A stretch of DNA of 64,000 nucleotides from Belliella kenyensis (GCF_022549675.1 NZ_JAKZGR010000006.1:218576-282575); one strand, 5' to 3'; positions 25,840 to 34,230 are shown, counted from the first letter of the stretch. Notes: generated from the letters alone by a model not told the origin. Translations and numbers: made by a program.

Positions 25840-26388
25840 TTATTCTGTTTTCAAATCACTTTCAATTTTTTTTACTGCATGATGGTAGCTTGCTTTGAGT
25901 GCACCTATAGATGTATCTGTGATTTTACTGATTTCTTCATAACTCAAGTCTTCGTAATATTTTAAATTGAAGACCAACCTTTGCTTCTCGGGTAACTTTA
26001 GCAACGACTTTTGCAAGATCCTCTGAATTTCATCTCCATCGATCAAGGGTGATTGGTCGATATAGCTCTTCATCGTTTCTTCATGATTTTCTACAGGAAA
26101 GAAATATTTCTTTTTTTTCTTTTCAAGAAAATTCAAACTCTCGTTAACAGCAATCCTGTATAACCAAGTATAAAGAGAGGAATTGCTTTGAAAAGAATTG
26201 ATGTTCCGAAACGCTTTTATAAAGGTGTTTTGCAAGATATCATCTGCATCCTCATGTATGATGACCATCTTCCGAATGATGCTGTAAACTCGTCTTTGGT
26301 AGGTTTCCACCAATGTTCGATACCCCTTTTCACGTTGATTGGGGTCTTTGATCATGTTAAGGATGGTGAGATCGCTAAGTGACATCAT
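25840..26388 (-). CDS. ECF-family RNA polymerase sigma factor
   Basis: This 182-residue protein has sigma region 2 (about residues 25-95, with DADDILQNTFIKAFRNI and WLYRIAVNESLNFL) and region 4 (about 125-180, LPEKQRLVFNLKYYEDLSYEEIS). The linker is short, as in ECF sigmas. It heads a three-gene operon with an anti-sigma-like membrane protein and a Spy-like periplasmic protein, suggesting control of an envelope-stress response. ATG 26388 is chosen, although ATG 26385 right after it is equally good. Confidence 0.93.
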   Translation of the reverse strand: MMSLSDLTILNMIKDPNQREKGYRTLVETYQRRVYSIIRKMVIIHEDADDILQNTFIKAFRNINSFQSNSSLYTWLYRIAVNESLNFLEKKKKKYFFPVENHEETMKSYIDQSPLIDGDEIQRILQKSLLKLPEKQRLVFNLKYYEDLSYEEISKITDTSIGALKASYHHAVKKIESDLKTE

Positions 26389-26588
26389 TGGTAGTTAGAC
26401 AGCCAAGTTACCAATAAGTTTAAAAATGCTTGTGAAAAAATGTAATTACTCACTCAAATAGGGCTTGAAATAAGTAGTTATGATAACGATGTCAATTTTT
26501 GCCGCATAGGCACATAGTTTTTGTATTCCTGGTGAGATGGATATTAATTGAAATGAAATTAATCTATTTCCACTCAATTAAAAAAAAT

Positions 26589-26738
26589 ATGGATATACGG
26601 AACTTTGCCAATAACATTACAAAATTCCGATTTATCTAACTTCCGATATAAATTGATATTGGATACTTATGGATATTGACCATTAACAACCTGTTGAGCC
26701 AATGAATTGAAGTTACTGGCAAAAAAGCGCATAATCAG
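26589..26738. mobile_element. ~150-bp MITE-like element, copy A
   Basis: This copy starts ATGGATATACGG and ends GCATAATCAG. By eye it is over 90% identical to copies at 60113-60261 and 63655-63803. The left end reads GATATACGGAACTTTGCCAA and the right end, reverse-complemented, GATTATACGCTTTTTTGCCA; these are imperfect ~25-bp terminal inverted repeats. It is flanked by AAAAAAAT on each side (8-bp direct repeat). A central near-palindrome lies at 26643-26662. It encodes nothing, so it would depend on a transposase elsewhere. Confidence 0.75.
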
Positions 26739-26769
26739 AAAAAAATGCATTTACTTAAACTCATAAGAA

Positions 26770-26844
26770 CTGCTAGGTTTTTTTCTAAGTATTGGGAAAG
26801 TGTGATTAATTCGCACATTTGCAATCTGATCATAAACCTAGCAG
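26770..26844. repeat. Long-range inverted repeat
   Basis: CTGCTAGGTTT (26770-26780) and AAACCTAGCAG (26834-26844) are perfect 11-bp inverted repeats separated by 53 bases. They directly follow element copy A. Confidence 0.6.
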
Positions 26845-26867
26845 GTCAAAAATGGACAATCAAATCT

Positions 26868-26970
26868 ATAATCTAATTCCGATTTCTATCCATAATTCTA
26901 AAACCCAAAATCTAATCCTGATAGCTATCGGGACTACTATCAAATCTCCAAAATATAATCCAAAATCCCA
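26868..26970. repeat. AATCT-word repeat with GATAGCTATC palindrome
   Basis: Words such as AATCTATAATCTAATTCC and AAAATCTAATCC recur, then CCTGATAGCTATCGGGA (26917-26933), one base from the palindrome at 28237-28254. The repeat runs into the last codons of the stress-protein gene on the minus strand. Confidence 0.55.
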
Positions 26971-27863
26971 GCATTTTTTCCCTTAGGCCTTGTGACTAAA
27001 AGTGGGATGCTATCATTCATTTGGATCAATCTCTCAGCCAAACTACCGATAAAAAGAGCAGTGGCCGCTGTTCTTCCTTTGGCGCCAATGATGATACCGT
27101 CGGCGTTTATTTCAGATGCCTTACTTAGTATATCTTCCACAGGATCATCGTCTTCATCTTTTGTGTACAAGGGTTTGATATTGATTCCTTTGACATCTAT
27201 TTTTCTGATGAATTTTTTATAGTTGATTTCTGCATGCATTTCCATGATAGATGCAAATTCTTCATAAGATTTTCCTGTAAAATGGTACCCTGACGGGATA
27301 GAAAATACATTTTGACAGTAAATCTTAGCTTTGCCGCCATATTTTTCTGCAATCATGATAGCTTCTTCCATGGCATCTTTAGAATAATCCGAAAAATCAC
27401 TTGGAACGAGAAGTTTATCAATCTTAGGAACTGCATGTTCGGGGATAATCAAAAGGCTACAGCTTGCTCTTCTAGCGAGCCTCTGAGAAAGCACGCCTGT
27501 GCCAGGCAATTGTACTTTTCTACCTACCATGATCATGTCAGCCGACTTTTCATGCGCTAGTTTCAATATTTTCTTAGAAAGCTGTCCTTCTTTGACTACA
27601 AATGAAAACTCAATTCCGTCTTGTTTGCCAAAATGTTTGGCTACCAAATCTTTCATTTTTCCTTTGCGCTCATCCACCATATTCTGAATCAAATTGGGGA
27701 ATTCCTCCAATACTTCTTTAGGAATATTCATGTTCCTAATCACGTTGGTAAAGTAGATTTTTTTTGTCTGATTTACTTGTGCAACAAATGAGGCAAAACG
27801 AACTAGCGTATCGTCCAAAGCACTTTGATCTAGGCAAACTATGAGTTTTTTGATTTGATACAT
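26940..27863 (-). CDS. Tandem universal stress protein (UspA family)
   Basis: This 307-residue protein has two UspA domains. The first (about 1-140) starts IKKLIVCLDQSALDD and ends with ADMIMVGRKVQLPGTG...SCSLLIIP. The second (about 150-300) starts DKLLVPSDFSDYSKDA and ends with ADGIIIGAKGRTAATALFIGSLAERLI...PLLVTRP. The G-x2-G-x9-G(S/T) ATP-binding pattern is best kept in the second half. The start is set at ATG 27863 because an upstream ATG at 27884 abuts a -7 promoter box and would lie before the transcription start. The last codons and stop fall inside a repeat. Confidence 0.88.
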   Translation of the reverse strand: MYQIKKLIVCLDQSALDDTLVRFASFVAQVNQTKKIYFTNVIRNMNIPKEVLEEFPNLIQNMVDERKGKMKDLVAKHFGKQDGIEFSFVVKEGQLSKKILKLAHEKSADMIMVGRKVQLPGTGVLSQRLARRASCSLLIIPEHAVPKIDKLLVPSDFSDYSKDAMEEAIMIAEKYGGKAKIYCQNVFSIPSGYHFTGKSYEEFASIMEMHAEINYKKFIRKIDVKGINIKPLYTKDEDDDPVEDILSKASEINADGIIIGAKGRTAATALFIGSLAERLIQMNDSIPLLVTRPKGKNAGILDYILEI

Positions 27864-27885
27864 GACAAACGAAAATATGATCATG

Positions 27886-27893
27886 CAAAATTA
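27886..27893 (-). promoter_or_regulatory. -7 box before the universal stress protein gene
   Basis: On the minus strand TAATTTTG matches TAnnTTTG and lies about 22 bp upstream of ATG 27863. Confidence 0.5.
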
Positions 27894-28140
27894 TCGAATT
27901 AATTGATGAAATCTCCAGGTTTGAAAAATATTATTTCGTTTTTAATGGATTCACTTTGCTCGATTTCATGACCTAAACCAGAGTATCCGAAATCTTTTGC
28001 ATTTACTAAATTTAAATTCACTTTAGCTGATTAGAAGGTGAAAATTACAATTATGCACTATTTTCCTGAGGAATGAGGAAATTCCTTTAGTTTTCTGAAA
28101 AGGATATGCTCTGAAATTAAACTCCCCTTACATATTTGCG

Positions 28141-28148
28141 TATATTTG
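28141..28148 (+). promoter_or_regulatory. -7 box of the structured RNA gene
   Basis: TATATTTG matches TAnnTTTG. Its last base lies 7 bp before G28155, the first paired base of the RNA closing helix, which is the expected distance to a transcription start. Confidence 0.6.
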
Positions 28149-28154
28149 CACAAG

Positions 28155-28372
28155 GAAGTCGGGTCGCCGACATGTTCAAACTTCACAATTAACAAAAATA
28201 CCGAGTGAAGCCTCTTTCAAAAACAGGCCTCATTCCTCCCGATAGCTATCGGGACGGAACCTCGTCTCTTCGGAGGCAGGATAACAGTGGAAGTTTGCGA
28301 TTCTAAGGCAGCTCAAATCTTGTCTATAAAGAGGTTTGTAACACTCTAAGACCTGACTTCTTTTATTTTTTT
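28155..28372 (+). ncRNA. Structured ncRNA, candidate 6S RNA
   Basis: The ends pair perfectly: GAAGTCGGGTC (28155-28165) with GACCTGACTTC (28350-28360, one G-U pair), followed by a T-rich tail as in an intrinsic terminator. Further helices are TGTTCAAACTTC (28173-28184) with GAGGTTTGTAACA (28331-28343), or alternatively CAAACTTCAC (28177-28186) with GTGGAAGTTTG (28287-28297). A terminal arm GCCTC/GAGGC (28210-28214 / 28273-28277) is capped by an 18-bp perfect palindrome (28237-28254). A -7 box lies just upstream. The length near 210 nt, closing stem with internal loop, A-rich bubble and terminal arm resemble 6S RNA, which binds and inhibits RNA polymerase; the family call is inference. Its 3' end overlaps the flippase gene's last codons on the other strand. 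Confidence 0.65.
28237..28254. repeat. Perfect palindrome TCCCGATAGCTATCGGGA
   Basis: This 18-bp palindrome lies inside the structured RNA and would extend its terminal arm as a hairpin. A copy with one change is at 26917-26933, so it is a short dispersed repeat. Confidence 0.75.
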
Positions 28373-29824
28373 CATCAACCGATCTCTATTTGGTTTTGCA
28401 ATATCAAGTAAGAAAATCCCACCTACATACATTGCTGTAAGCAAAAGGATATTTACAACAATGCTCCAAAAGCCATTTGGCATCAATCCAGCACTGAAAT
28501 AATGCATGATCCATAACAGCCCACTTAATCCAAGAATTTTTAAAATATCGATTGAAAAAGGGTTTAGCTGAAGTCTCTGTCGAATGTAAAGAAACTTGAC
28601 TAGATTAAAAATAATCATTGCCATAAAAGAAGCCATCGCGGCACCATTGATTCCAAAAATAGGTATCAAAAGCATGTTCAAAACAATAACGGCAATACTC
28701 ATGATCAGTGTAGCGGTGATGTTGAATACATAATGCTTCGAAAAGACAATAATCTCGCTATTGATTGAAAAAAGGACATCTGTGAGTTTTCCCAAGCCAA
28801 TCCAAAGGACTACCCATTTTCCCATTTCATATACTGCATTGTTGGGGACATAATGATAGAGGCTGTCTATATTCATCCATATAGCGAAAAAAATAAATGA
28901 ACAAAGTAGTAGCTGATGAACTGCGACTTCTTTGTAGAGTTTGTCTATTTTGGAAATTTCACCTTTTTCAAAATGCTCTGATACAATAGGCATCACAACT
29001 TGCGAAATGGCTCTCCGGGGCATTTCTATTACCACGGCAATCGAAAAAGCTATGGTGTAGATCGCATTGGCATCCAACCCAATCATTGCAGTAACCATGA
29101 GGCTGTCTATTTTCATGATCAACATGCTGCCTGTTGTTGCAAGCAGGGTAATCAAGCTGAACTTCATGAAATCTGACAATAAGCCACTTGGGAATGCTTT
29201 GAATCTAAATCGTAGCTGAAAAATTTTTTCCTGAATCATATAAACAATCATACCTAACAATGCCAAAAAATAAATCCCTGCCAAGCCCCACATCATTTGG
29301 TTGAAATCAATCCATTTTATCAAATAGATAAGTATCAAAACAGCACTTAATAACCTAAGTACGACTTCTCTGAAAAATGCAGGCACAGCTACCTTAAGAA
29401 AAGATCTACAGAAAGAATCCAAGATACTGTTCAATACTGCAAATAAGGTGATCAAAATCACAACAGCCAGAAAATCAATGACCTCAGGAGAGTTTTTTGC
29501 AAATGTATCTATGATCAAATCTTTGAATAGAAAGAAAATCGCCATCACTACCACAAAGCCAATAATGGCGATCACTAAACTCAAAGTGAAAAAAGAGAAT
29601 TGATTTTCTTTTACTTTTGGATAGAACCTTGTAATTCCATTGCCTACACCGAGTTGCGCAAAGGGGACGAATAGTAGCCCCATGTCTTGTATGGTGCGAA
29701 AAATCCCAATTTGCTCAGGTTGTAACGCATAGGGAAGTAGCCAGAGTACGTTAAAATAGCCAATCAGTACCCCAAGGTATGATGAAAGTGTGGTAAGGAT
29801 ACTTTGCTTGGCGATTTGTTTCAT
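28346..29824 (-). CDS. Polysaccharide flippase (Wzx/MATE-like)
   Basis: This 492-residue integral membrane protein has about 12-14 hydrophobic segments and the opening typical of polysaccharide exporters (QSILTTLSSYLGVLIGYFN, then GIFRTIQDMGLLFVPFAQLGVGNGITRF). Such proteins flip lipid-linked sugar units across the inner membrane for capsule, O-antigen or exopolysaccharide synthesis. A glycosyltransferase, a methyltransferase and a YfhO-like protein follow upstream on the same strand. The last five codons overlap the 3' end of the convergent structured RNA. The specific glycan is unknown. Confidence 0.88.
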   Translation of the reverse strand: MKQIAKQSILTTLSSYLGVLIGYFNVLWLLPYALQPEQIGIFRTIQDMGLLFVPFAQLGVGNGITRFYPKVKENQFSFFTLSLVIAIIGFVVVMAIFFLFKDLIIDTFAKNSPEVIDFLAVVILITLFAVLNSILDSFCRSFLKVAVPAFFREVVLRLLSAVLILIYLIKWIDFNQMMWGLAGIYFLALLGMIVYMIQEKIFQLRFRFKAFPSGLLSDFMKFSLITLLATTGSMLIMKIDSLMVTAMIGLDANAIYTIAFSIAVVIEMPRRAISQVVMPIVSEHFEKGEISKIDKLYKEVAVHQLLLCSFIFFAIWMNIDSLYHYVPNNAVYEMGKWVVLWIGLGKLTDVLFSINSEIIVFSKHYVFNITATLIMSIAVIVLNMLLIPIFGINGAAMASFMAMIIFNLVKFLYIRQRLQLNPFSIDILKILGLSGLLWIMHYFSAGLMPNGFWSIVVNILLLTAMYVGGIFLLDIAKPNRDRLMKKIKEVRS

Positions 29825-29868
29825 CAGTATGCTAGGATTGACAAAATGTAAATTGTCGATGCTGTTTA

Positions 29869-30897
29869 TTATTCACTCAATACTTTTAGTAAAGCTCGTT
29901 TTCTTTTTTCAAAAGTGAAATTGTCAACAATTCGGTTTCTTGCACATGATCTCAGCAGGTTTTGATTGGCAATGGACAAGAAATCCTTAAGTTTAAATTT
30001 TAACAAGTTTACATCTTTTTTGGGTAGTATGAGACCTGTTTTCCCAATGATTGTGGGAATATCACCCACTGCCGATCCTATGGGTATACAACCACAAAGC
30101 ATGGCCTCTGCCAAGGCATTTGGAAATCCTTCAGACATGGAAAGCTGAAGGTAAAATCGGTGTTTGTTAAGTTCTGATTTGAGAGAATCGGCATTTAGCT
30201 CTCCTATAAGGTGTATATTTTTTGATTTGCTAGGATAGTTTTGATCACCTACGATGGTGAATGTGCAGTCAGGAAAACTCCCAGCTAGGAATTCAATCAG
30301 GTCAATTCCTTTGATCAGTGCCCTTGTAGGATGGGATATTCCTTTGGCGATGGTGATAAATGAATTTGAAGTTCTTTCTTGGCCTAAGTCCTTCCAGAAT
30401 TCATGATCAAATCCATTATAAATCACTTCAATTGGCGTTTGAAGAGATGGAATAAGGTTCTTAAGCCCTTGCTTCGTGGGAATGTTTTCATCATATTTAT
30501 AATCATATCCAACCAAAGAATCAGCTACAGGGAGTATCTTAGTACAGTTTTGAAAACTATAGACCGTGGCTTTTCTTAGCCATTTTTTTCTAAAGTTTCC
30601 ATATTGTATAACAGGCATATTGGTAGCATCTGTACCACCTGATTGGATATATGTTTTGATTCCAAACTTTTGGCCAAACCAGACAGGTAATATGCTGTGG
30701 TAGCCCCCAAAAAAGCACAAGTACTTGTTGGTAAATGGTAAGAATAGCAACAATTGAAAGAATTGTAAAAGGAAAAAAAATGGAAGCAAAACTGGTGATT
30801 GAGTGAATTTCAAACATTTCACCTTATAAGATTCATGTAGCATTGCTACATCTCTTTGGGTGAAAGCAGTTTCAACTGGATAGATGTATAAAAGCAT
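29869..30897 (-). CDS. Glycosyltransferase, GT4-like
   Basis: This 342-residue cytoplasmic enzyme has a GT-B fold. Its C-terminal domain carries the retaining GT4 signature MSEGFPNALAEAMLCG (E-x7-E), then IPIGSAVGDIPTIIG. It would transfer a sugar from a nucleotide donor in surface glycan assembly. The start is set at ATG 30897. An in-frame TTG at 30918 overlaps the stop of the upstream methyltransferase (TTGA) and would add seven residues; both are possible. The flippase gene follows after 44 bp. Confidence 0.85.
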   Translation of the reverse strand: MLLYIYPVETAFTQRDVAMLHESYKVKCLKFTQSPVLLPFFFLLQFFQLLLFLPFTNKYLCFFGGYHSILPVWFGQKFGIKTYIQSGGTDATNMPVIQYGNFRKKWLRKATVYSFQNCTKILPVADSLVGYDYKYDENIPTKQGLKNLIPSLQTPIEVIYNGFDHEFWKDLGQERTSNSFITIAKGISHPTRALIKGIDLIEFLAGSFPDCTFTIVGDQNYPSKSKNIHLIGELNADSLKSELNKHRFYLQLSMSEGFPNALAEAMLCGCIPIGSAVGDIPTIIGKTGLILPKKDVNLLKFKLKDFLSIANQNLLRSCARNRIVDNFTFEKRKRALLKVLSE

Positions 30898-30914
30898 TAG
30901 GGTTTTTCTTTCTG

Positions 30915-31622
30915 TCAAACACTCAACTTGATGGCTAATCTTTCGAGAAAAACATCCATTTTTTTCCTCAATGTTGTTTTTTCTATCGCTTTGTTTTTTC
31001 TGAATATGAAATATTGGTAATCTTTTTCTTCGTAAAAAACACTGTATGTTTTCATTTCTTCCAAGTAGAATCCGAATTGTTGGAGTACACCGATTAGCTT
31101 GGAAGTATCTAGTGGCTGATCTATAACTTGAAGTTTTTCAGGCTCATTTTTAATCATCCATTCTAGGAACCTAGGTGAGGGGATGTGAACGAAAATGACT
31201 GAGTTTTCATGTGCATGTTTCGCAATATTGGCAAATAAATTTTCATGCTGATCTACAGGAATATGTTCCAAAACATCAGGAAAAACAAAGAAGTCGAAAG
31301 ACTTGCCATTCTTTTCAAAATCAGACATGTCTGATACTTCAAAACTGAGGTTCTTTTGAGTCGACCACAGTTTTTTTGCTTTTTCTATGCTGATTTTGCT
31401 GATATCTACAGAAAGTACATGGCCAGACTTAAGCCTTGAGGCAATCAATTGACTAACTGTACCTATTCCGCAACCAACTTCGAGCACTTTGTGATGTGAT
31501 TGAAGTCCAGCTTTTATCAGTTTATGAATGATACTCAGATGTCGTGAATTCACACCAGTTTTTTCTTGCTTCTCTGCAAATTGATCATAGAAGCCTTCTA
31601 CTTTTTCTTTACTGGTGCTCAT
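30915..31622 (-). CDS. SAM-dependent methyltransferase
   Basis: This 235-residue class I methyltransferase has motif I VLEVGCGIGTVSQLIA (about residues 40-55), an acidic residue in LSVDISKISIEKA, and FPDVLEHIPVDQHENLF as motif IV/V. The substrate is unknown. ATG 31622 is chosen because it overlaps the stop of the YfhO-like gene as ATGA, a typical sign of translational coupling; an upstream TTG would add 18 basic residues of poor quality. Context suggests a role in glycan or cell-surface metabolism. Confidence 0.88.
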   Translation of the reverse strand: MSTSKEKVEGFYDQFAEKQEKTGVNSRHLSIIHKLIKAGLQSHHKVLEVGCGIGTVSQLIASRLKSGHVLSVDISKISIEKAKKLWSTQKNLSFEVSDMSDFEKNGKSFDFFVFPDVLEHIPVDQHENLFANIAKHAHENSVIFVHIPSPRFLEWMIKNEPEKLQVIDQPLDTSKLIGVLQQFGFYLEEMKTYSVFYEEKDYQYFIFRKNKAIEKTTLRKKMDVFLERLAIKLSV

Positions 31623-34042
31623 GATTTTTTCTTTTTGAATTCGAATGCAATGCCTCCTATGAAAATCAAAAGCCAAATATATTGAGCAGCAACATTGATA
31701 GGCTTGGTCTTGTAATAACTATCCGGTTCAAAACGCATTTCTACCTTACTGTTTCCAGTTGGAACTTCAATTCCTCTCAATAGATAATTGGTGCGGACGA
31801 TATCAGTTTCCTGATCATTCACATACGCTTTCCAGCCAGCAGGGTAGTAAATTTCAGAAAATACAACCAAGCCGCCTTTATCGGCATCGACTTCATAGCG
31901 TAGAATGTTTGGACTTTGGTGTGTTAGTTTTACTTCTCCAGCGCCCGCTGTAATACTTCCAAATTCTTCTGAATTGATTGTTGCTTCAGCAAGTGTATTG
32001 AGTTCTTTGATGAGGCTTATTTCCTCATTGTTTGAGGAGACATTCCTAATGGAGAGTGGCATCCATGCATAGCCATTTGCCATTGGGTTTTCAAAAACAG
32101 CATTTTCAGATTGGCCAGCCATGATGTATTTTGTATTGAGCATGTTTAGTGCTGGAATACTTTCAAAATCAAAGTTGCCTTCTTGAGCTTTCTGAATAAA
32201 TTGGCTCATTTCTGGATGGATAACGTTTTCAATCAGTTCCTGATACCTGCGCATTTTTGCACCATGGTATCCACCAATGCTATTGAAGAAATAAGATGTT
32301 CTGGCATCATTGAACGGGTTTCCTAAGTTTAAAACTCTGAAATAACCTTGATCTTTGAGGATCACCTTATCAGCTGGGCTTGGTGAAAAGAATTGAGCCG
32401 ATGGGTTGTATTCGAATGCATCGGCATTCAAATATCGCTTATTGATCAGCCAAAGGTCCAAAGTCAATAATAAAGATATTCCTAGTCCCACTACAGGAAT
32501 GGAAAGTTTCTCTTTCAATGCTGCCCAAATCAAAGCACCTGATAAGGTGATGAAAATAAAACTTTTGAAAGCACTTCCCCTAAGCATAGCTTTACGGTCA
32601 TCTTGAATGGATCCAATAAGCCAATCCGGAAGATTTGTGTCAGCAGGTGAACGAAATCCAAAAATACCAGCAACCAAGGCAAAGAGTAAAGCCACTCCAG
32701 CAGTACAACCAAGTGCAATGAGGAGATTTTTGATAGTTTTATTATTTGATGGATTGGTAAAAAGCTGTTCTAATCCTAACGTTCCGAGCAAAGGAATAGA
32801 AAATAGGGCTATGCACAATGCCATAGATACAGCCCTGAATTTATTGTAACCAGGAAGGTAATCAAATATTGCATAGTTCAACCATTCCAAGTTTTTTCCC
32901 CATGCTAGAATTAATGAGATCACAGTTAGACTCAAGAATGCATACTTGTAATGTTTTGGTGCATAAATCAGCCCTAGAACAAAAAGAAAAATCATAATAG
33001 CTCCTCCATAGATAGGTCCTCCTGTACCAGGCTGATCTCCCCAATAAGTAGGCGCACCTTCTACAAATCCTCTGATTTGAGCATTGTCAACACCATTTGC
33101 TCTTAGAGCTTTTTCAGTATTTGAATCCTTACCCAGTGCTTCTCTGCTTCCACCACCATAGAAATATGGAATCAGGAGGGTAAAAGTTTCTCCCTTTCCT
33201 TGCGACCAATTGAAAGCATACTCTTTGTCCAATCCCTTGGCTCCATCGGTGGAGTTATTCAAATTAGAAGGTCCTCTTGTCGAATATTGGCCGTATTCAT
33301 AGACGCTTAAAAATCTACTGATGTTGCCACCCACTGCGATAACAGTTCCTAAGACCAAAATAGCTGCAACTTTTGCAAAATCTGGTAAAGCTTTGGCTTT
33401 AATGTATTGATAAAGCACTGCTATCAAATAAACTACAACGATGATCACCGTATAATAGGTGATTTGAATATGATTGAATTTCAACTGTAGCAAAAGTCCA
33501 AGGGTGAAAATTCCAAGACCTAATAGTTTTTTGTTGTGAAATGCCAAGTGTATCCCTGCAAGAATAAGTGGGATTAAACAAATCGCCCAGATTTTGGCAT
33601 TGTGTCCCGCATCTATGCTGATGATATGGAAAGAATTGAAAGCAAATGCAATGGCACCAATGATCGAAAATTCAGGCCGAACTTTGAAACTCAAAAGAAG
33701 GATATACATAGCCACCATTCCGAAAAATATGGAATTGATAGGGTGGGGAAGTCCCAATGTCAAAACTTTGAGGATATAGTTGGTGATGTCACCAGCTATT
33801 TCAAAACTCACCAAATATGCAGGCATCCCACCAAACATGCTATTTGACCACAATGCTTCCTCCCCTGTTTGTGCACGATGATCTAAGATTTCTTTTGCAC
33901 CACCTTCCCATTGGAGGATGTCGTTCTGAAAGATAATTTTCCCTTCAAATACTGCTGGAGAAAAATAAAAAAGGGTGATGAGATAAAATACAGCTATGCT
34001 GATCAGGTGAGGCAGAATATTTTTTTTCAGGTTGTTTGACAT
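31619..34042 (-). CDS. YfhO-like large membrane protein
   Basis: This 807-residue protein has about 12 membrane helices over residues 10-530 and a large extracytoplasmic C-terminal domain (540-780), then a final helix before a basic KKKKS end. An early periplasmic loop FQNDILQWEGGAKEILDHR and WSNSMFGGMPAYL match the YfhO family, which resembles GT-C glycosyltransferases and in Firmicutes helps decorate lipoteichoic acid. In Bacteroidota its role is unknown; transfer of a sugar from a lipid carrier is inferred. It heads the operon with the methyltransferase, glycosyltransferase and flippase, and is divergent from ffh. Confidence 0.88.
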   Translation of the reverse strand: MSNNLKKNILPHLISIAVFYLITLFYFSPAVFEGKIIFQNDILQWEGGAKEILDHRAQTGEEALWSNSMFGGMPAYLVSFEIAGDITNYILKVLTLGLPHPINSIFFGMVAMYILLLSFKVRPEFSIIGAIAFAFNSFHIISIDAGHNAKIWAICLIPLILAGIHLAFHNKKLLGLGIFTLGLLLQLKFNHIQITYYTVIIVVVYLIAVLYQYIKAKALPDFAKVAAILVLGTVIAVGGNISRFLSVYEYGQYSTRGPSNLNNSTDGAKGLDKEYAFNWSQGKGETFTLLIPYFYGGGSREALGKDSNTEKALRANGVDNAQIRGFVEGAPTYWGDQPGTGGPIYGGAIMIFLFVLGLIYAPKHYKYAFLSLTVISLILAWGKNLEWLNYAIFDYLPGYNKFRAVSMALCIALFSIPLLGTLGLEQLFTNPSNNKTIKNLLIALGCTAGVALLFALVAGIFGFRSPADTNLPDWLIGSIQDDRKAMLRGSAFKSFIFITLSGALIWAALKEKLSIPVVGLGISLLLTLDLWLINKRYLNADAFEYNPSAQFFSPSPADKVILKDQGYFRVLNLGNPFNDARTSYFFNSIGGYHGAKMRRYQELIENVIHPEMSQFIQKAQEGNFDFESIPALNMLNTKYIMAGQSENAVFENPMANGYAWMPLSIRNVSSNNEEISLIKELNTLAEATINSEEFGSITAGAGEVKLTHQSPNILRYEVDADKGGLVVFSEIYYPAGWKAYVNDQETDIVRTNYLLRGIEVPTGNSKVEMRFEPDSYYKTKPINVAAQYIWLLIFIGGIAFEFKKKKS

Positions 34043-34202
34043 TTCTTTCTGTTACATTTCTGATAATCTCTGCAAAATAAACAAATAAAAGCATTGTTCG
34101 GGCTAAAAATGTAGATATACTGAAAAGCAATCAGTTGGACTGCTCTTTTTATTCTGACATTCAAAAGCTTGGAACTGTCTACCCTTTTCACAAATAAATT
34201 CC

Positions 34203-34210
34203 TATTTTTG
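34203..34210 (+). promoter_or_regulatory. -7 box before ffh
   Basis: TATTTTTG matches TAnnTTTG and lies 20 bp upstream of the ffh ATG. Confidence 0.5.
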
Positions 34211-34230
34211 CACAAAATAGAATAGACAGC

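Larger units (their letters stand above)
26389..26939. other. Intergenic region with dispersed repeats
   Basis: This gap of about 550 bp lies between the sigma operon and the stress-protein gene. It contains a full copy of the ~150-bp element (26589-26738), a long-range inverted repeat (26770-26844) and an AATCT-word repeat with a partial palindrome (26868-26970). No gene is seen. Confidence 0.65.

Noticed and set aside
27864..27884. Upstream ATG of the universal stress protein at 27884
   Set aside because: It abuts the -7 box, so it would lie before the transcription start; ATG 27863 begins at the conserved domain.
28155..28372. RNase P RNA, tmRNA or SRP RNA as the identity of the structured RNA
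   Set aside because: The conserved sequence blocks of RNase P and the SRP helix-8 motif are missing. There is no CCA end or tag peptide, and the length fits 6S better.
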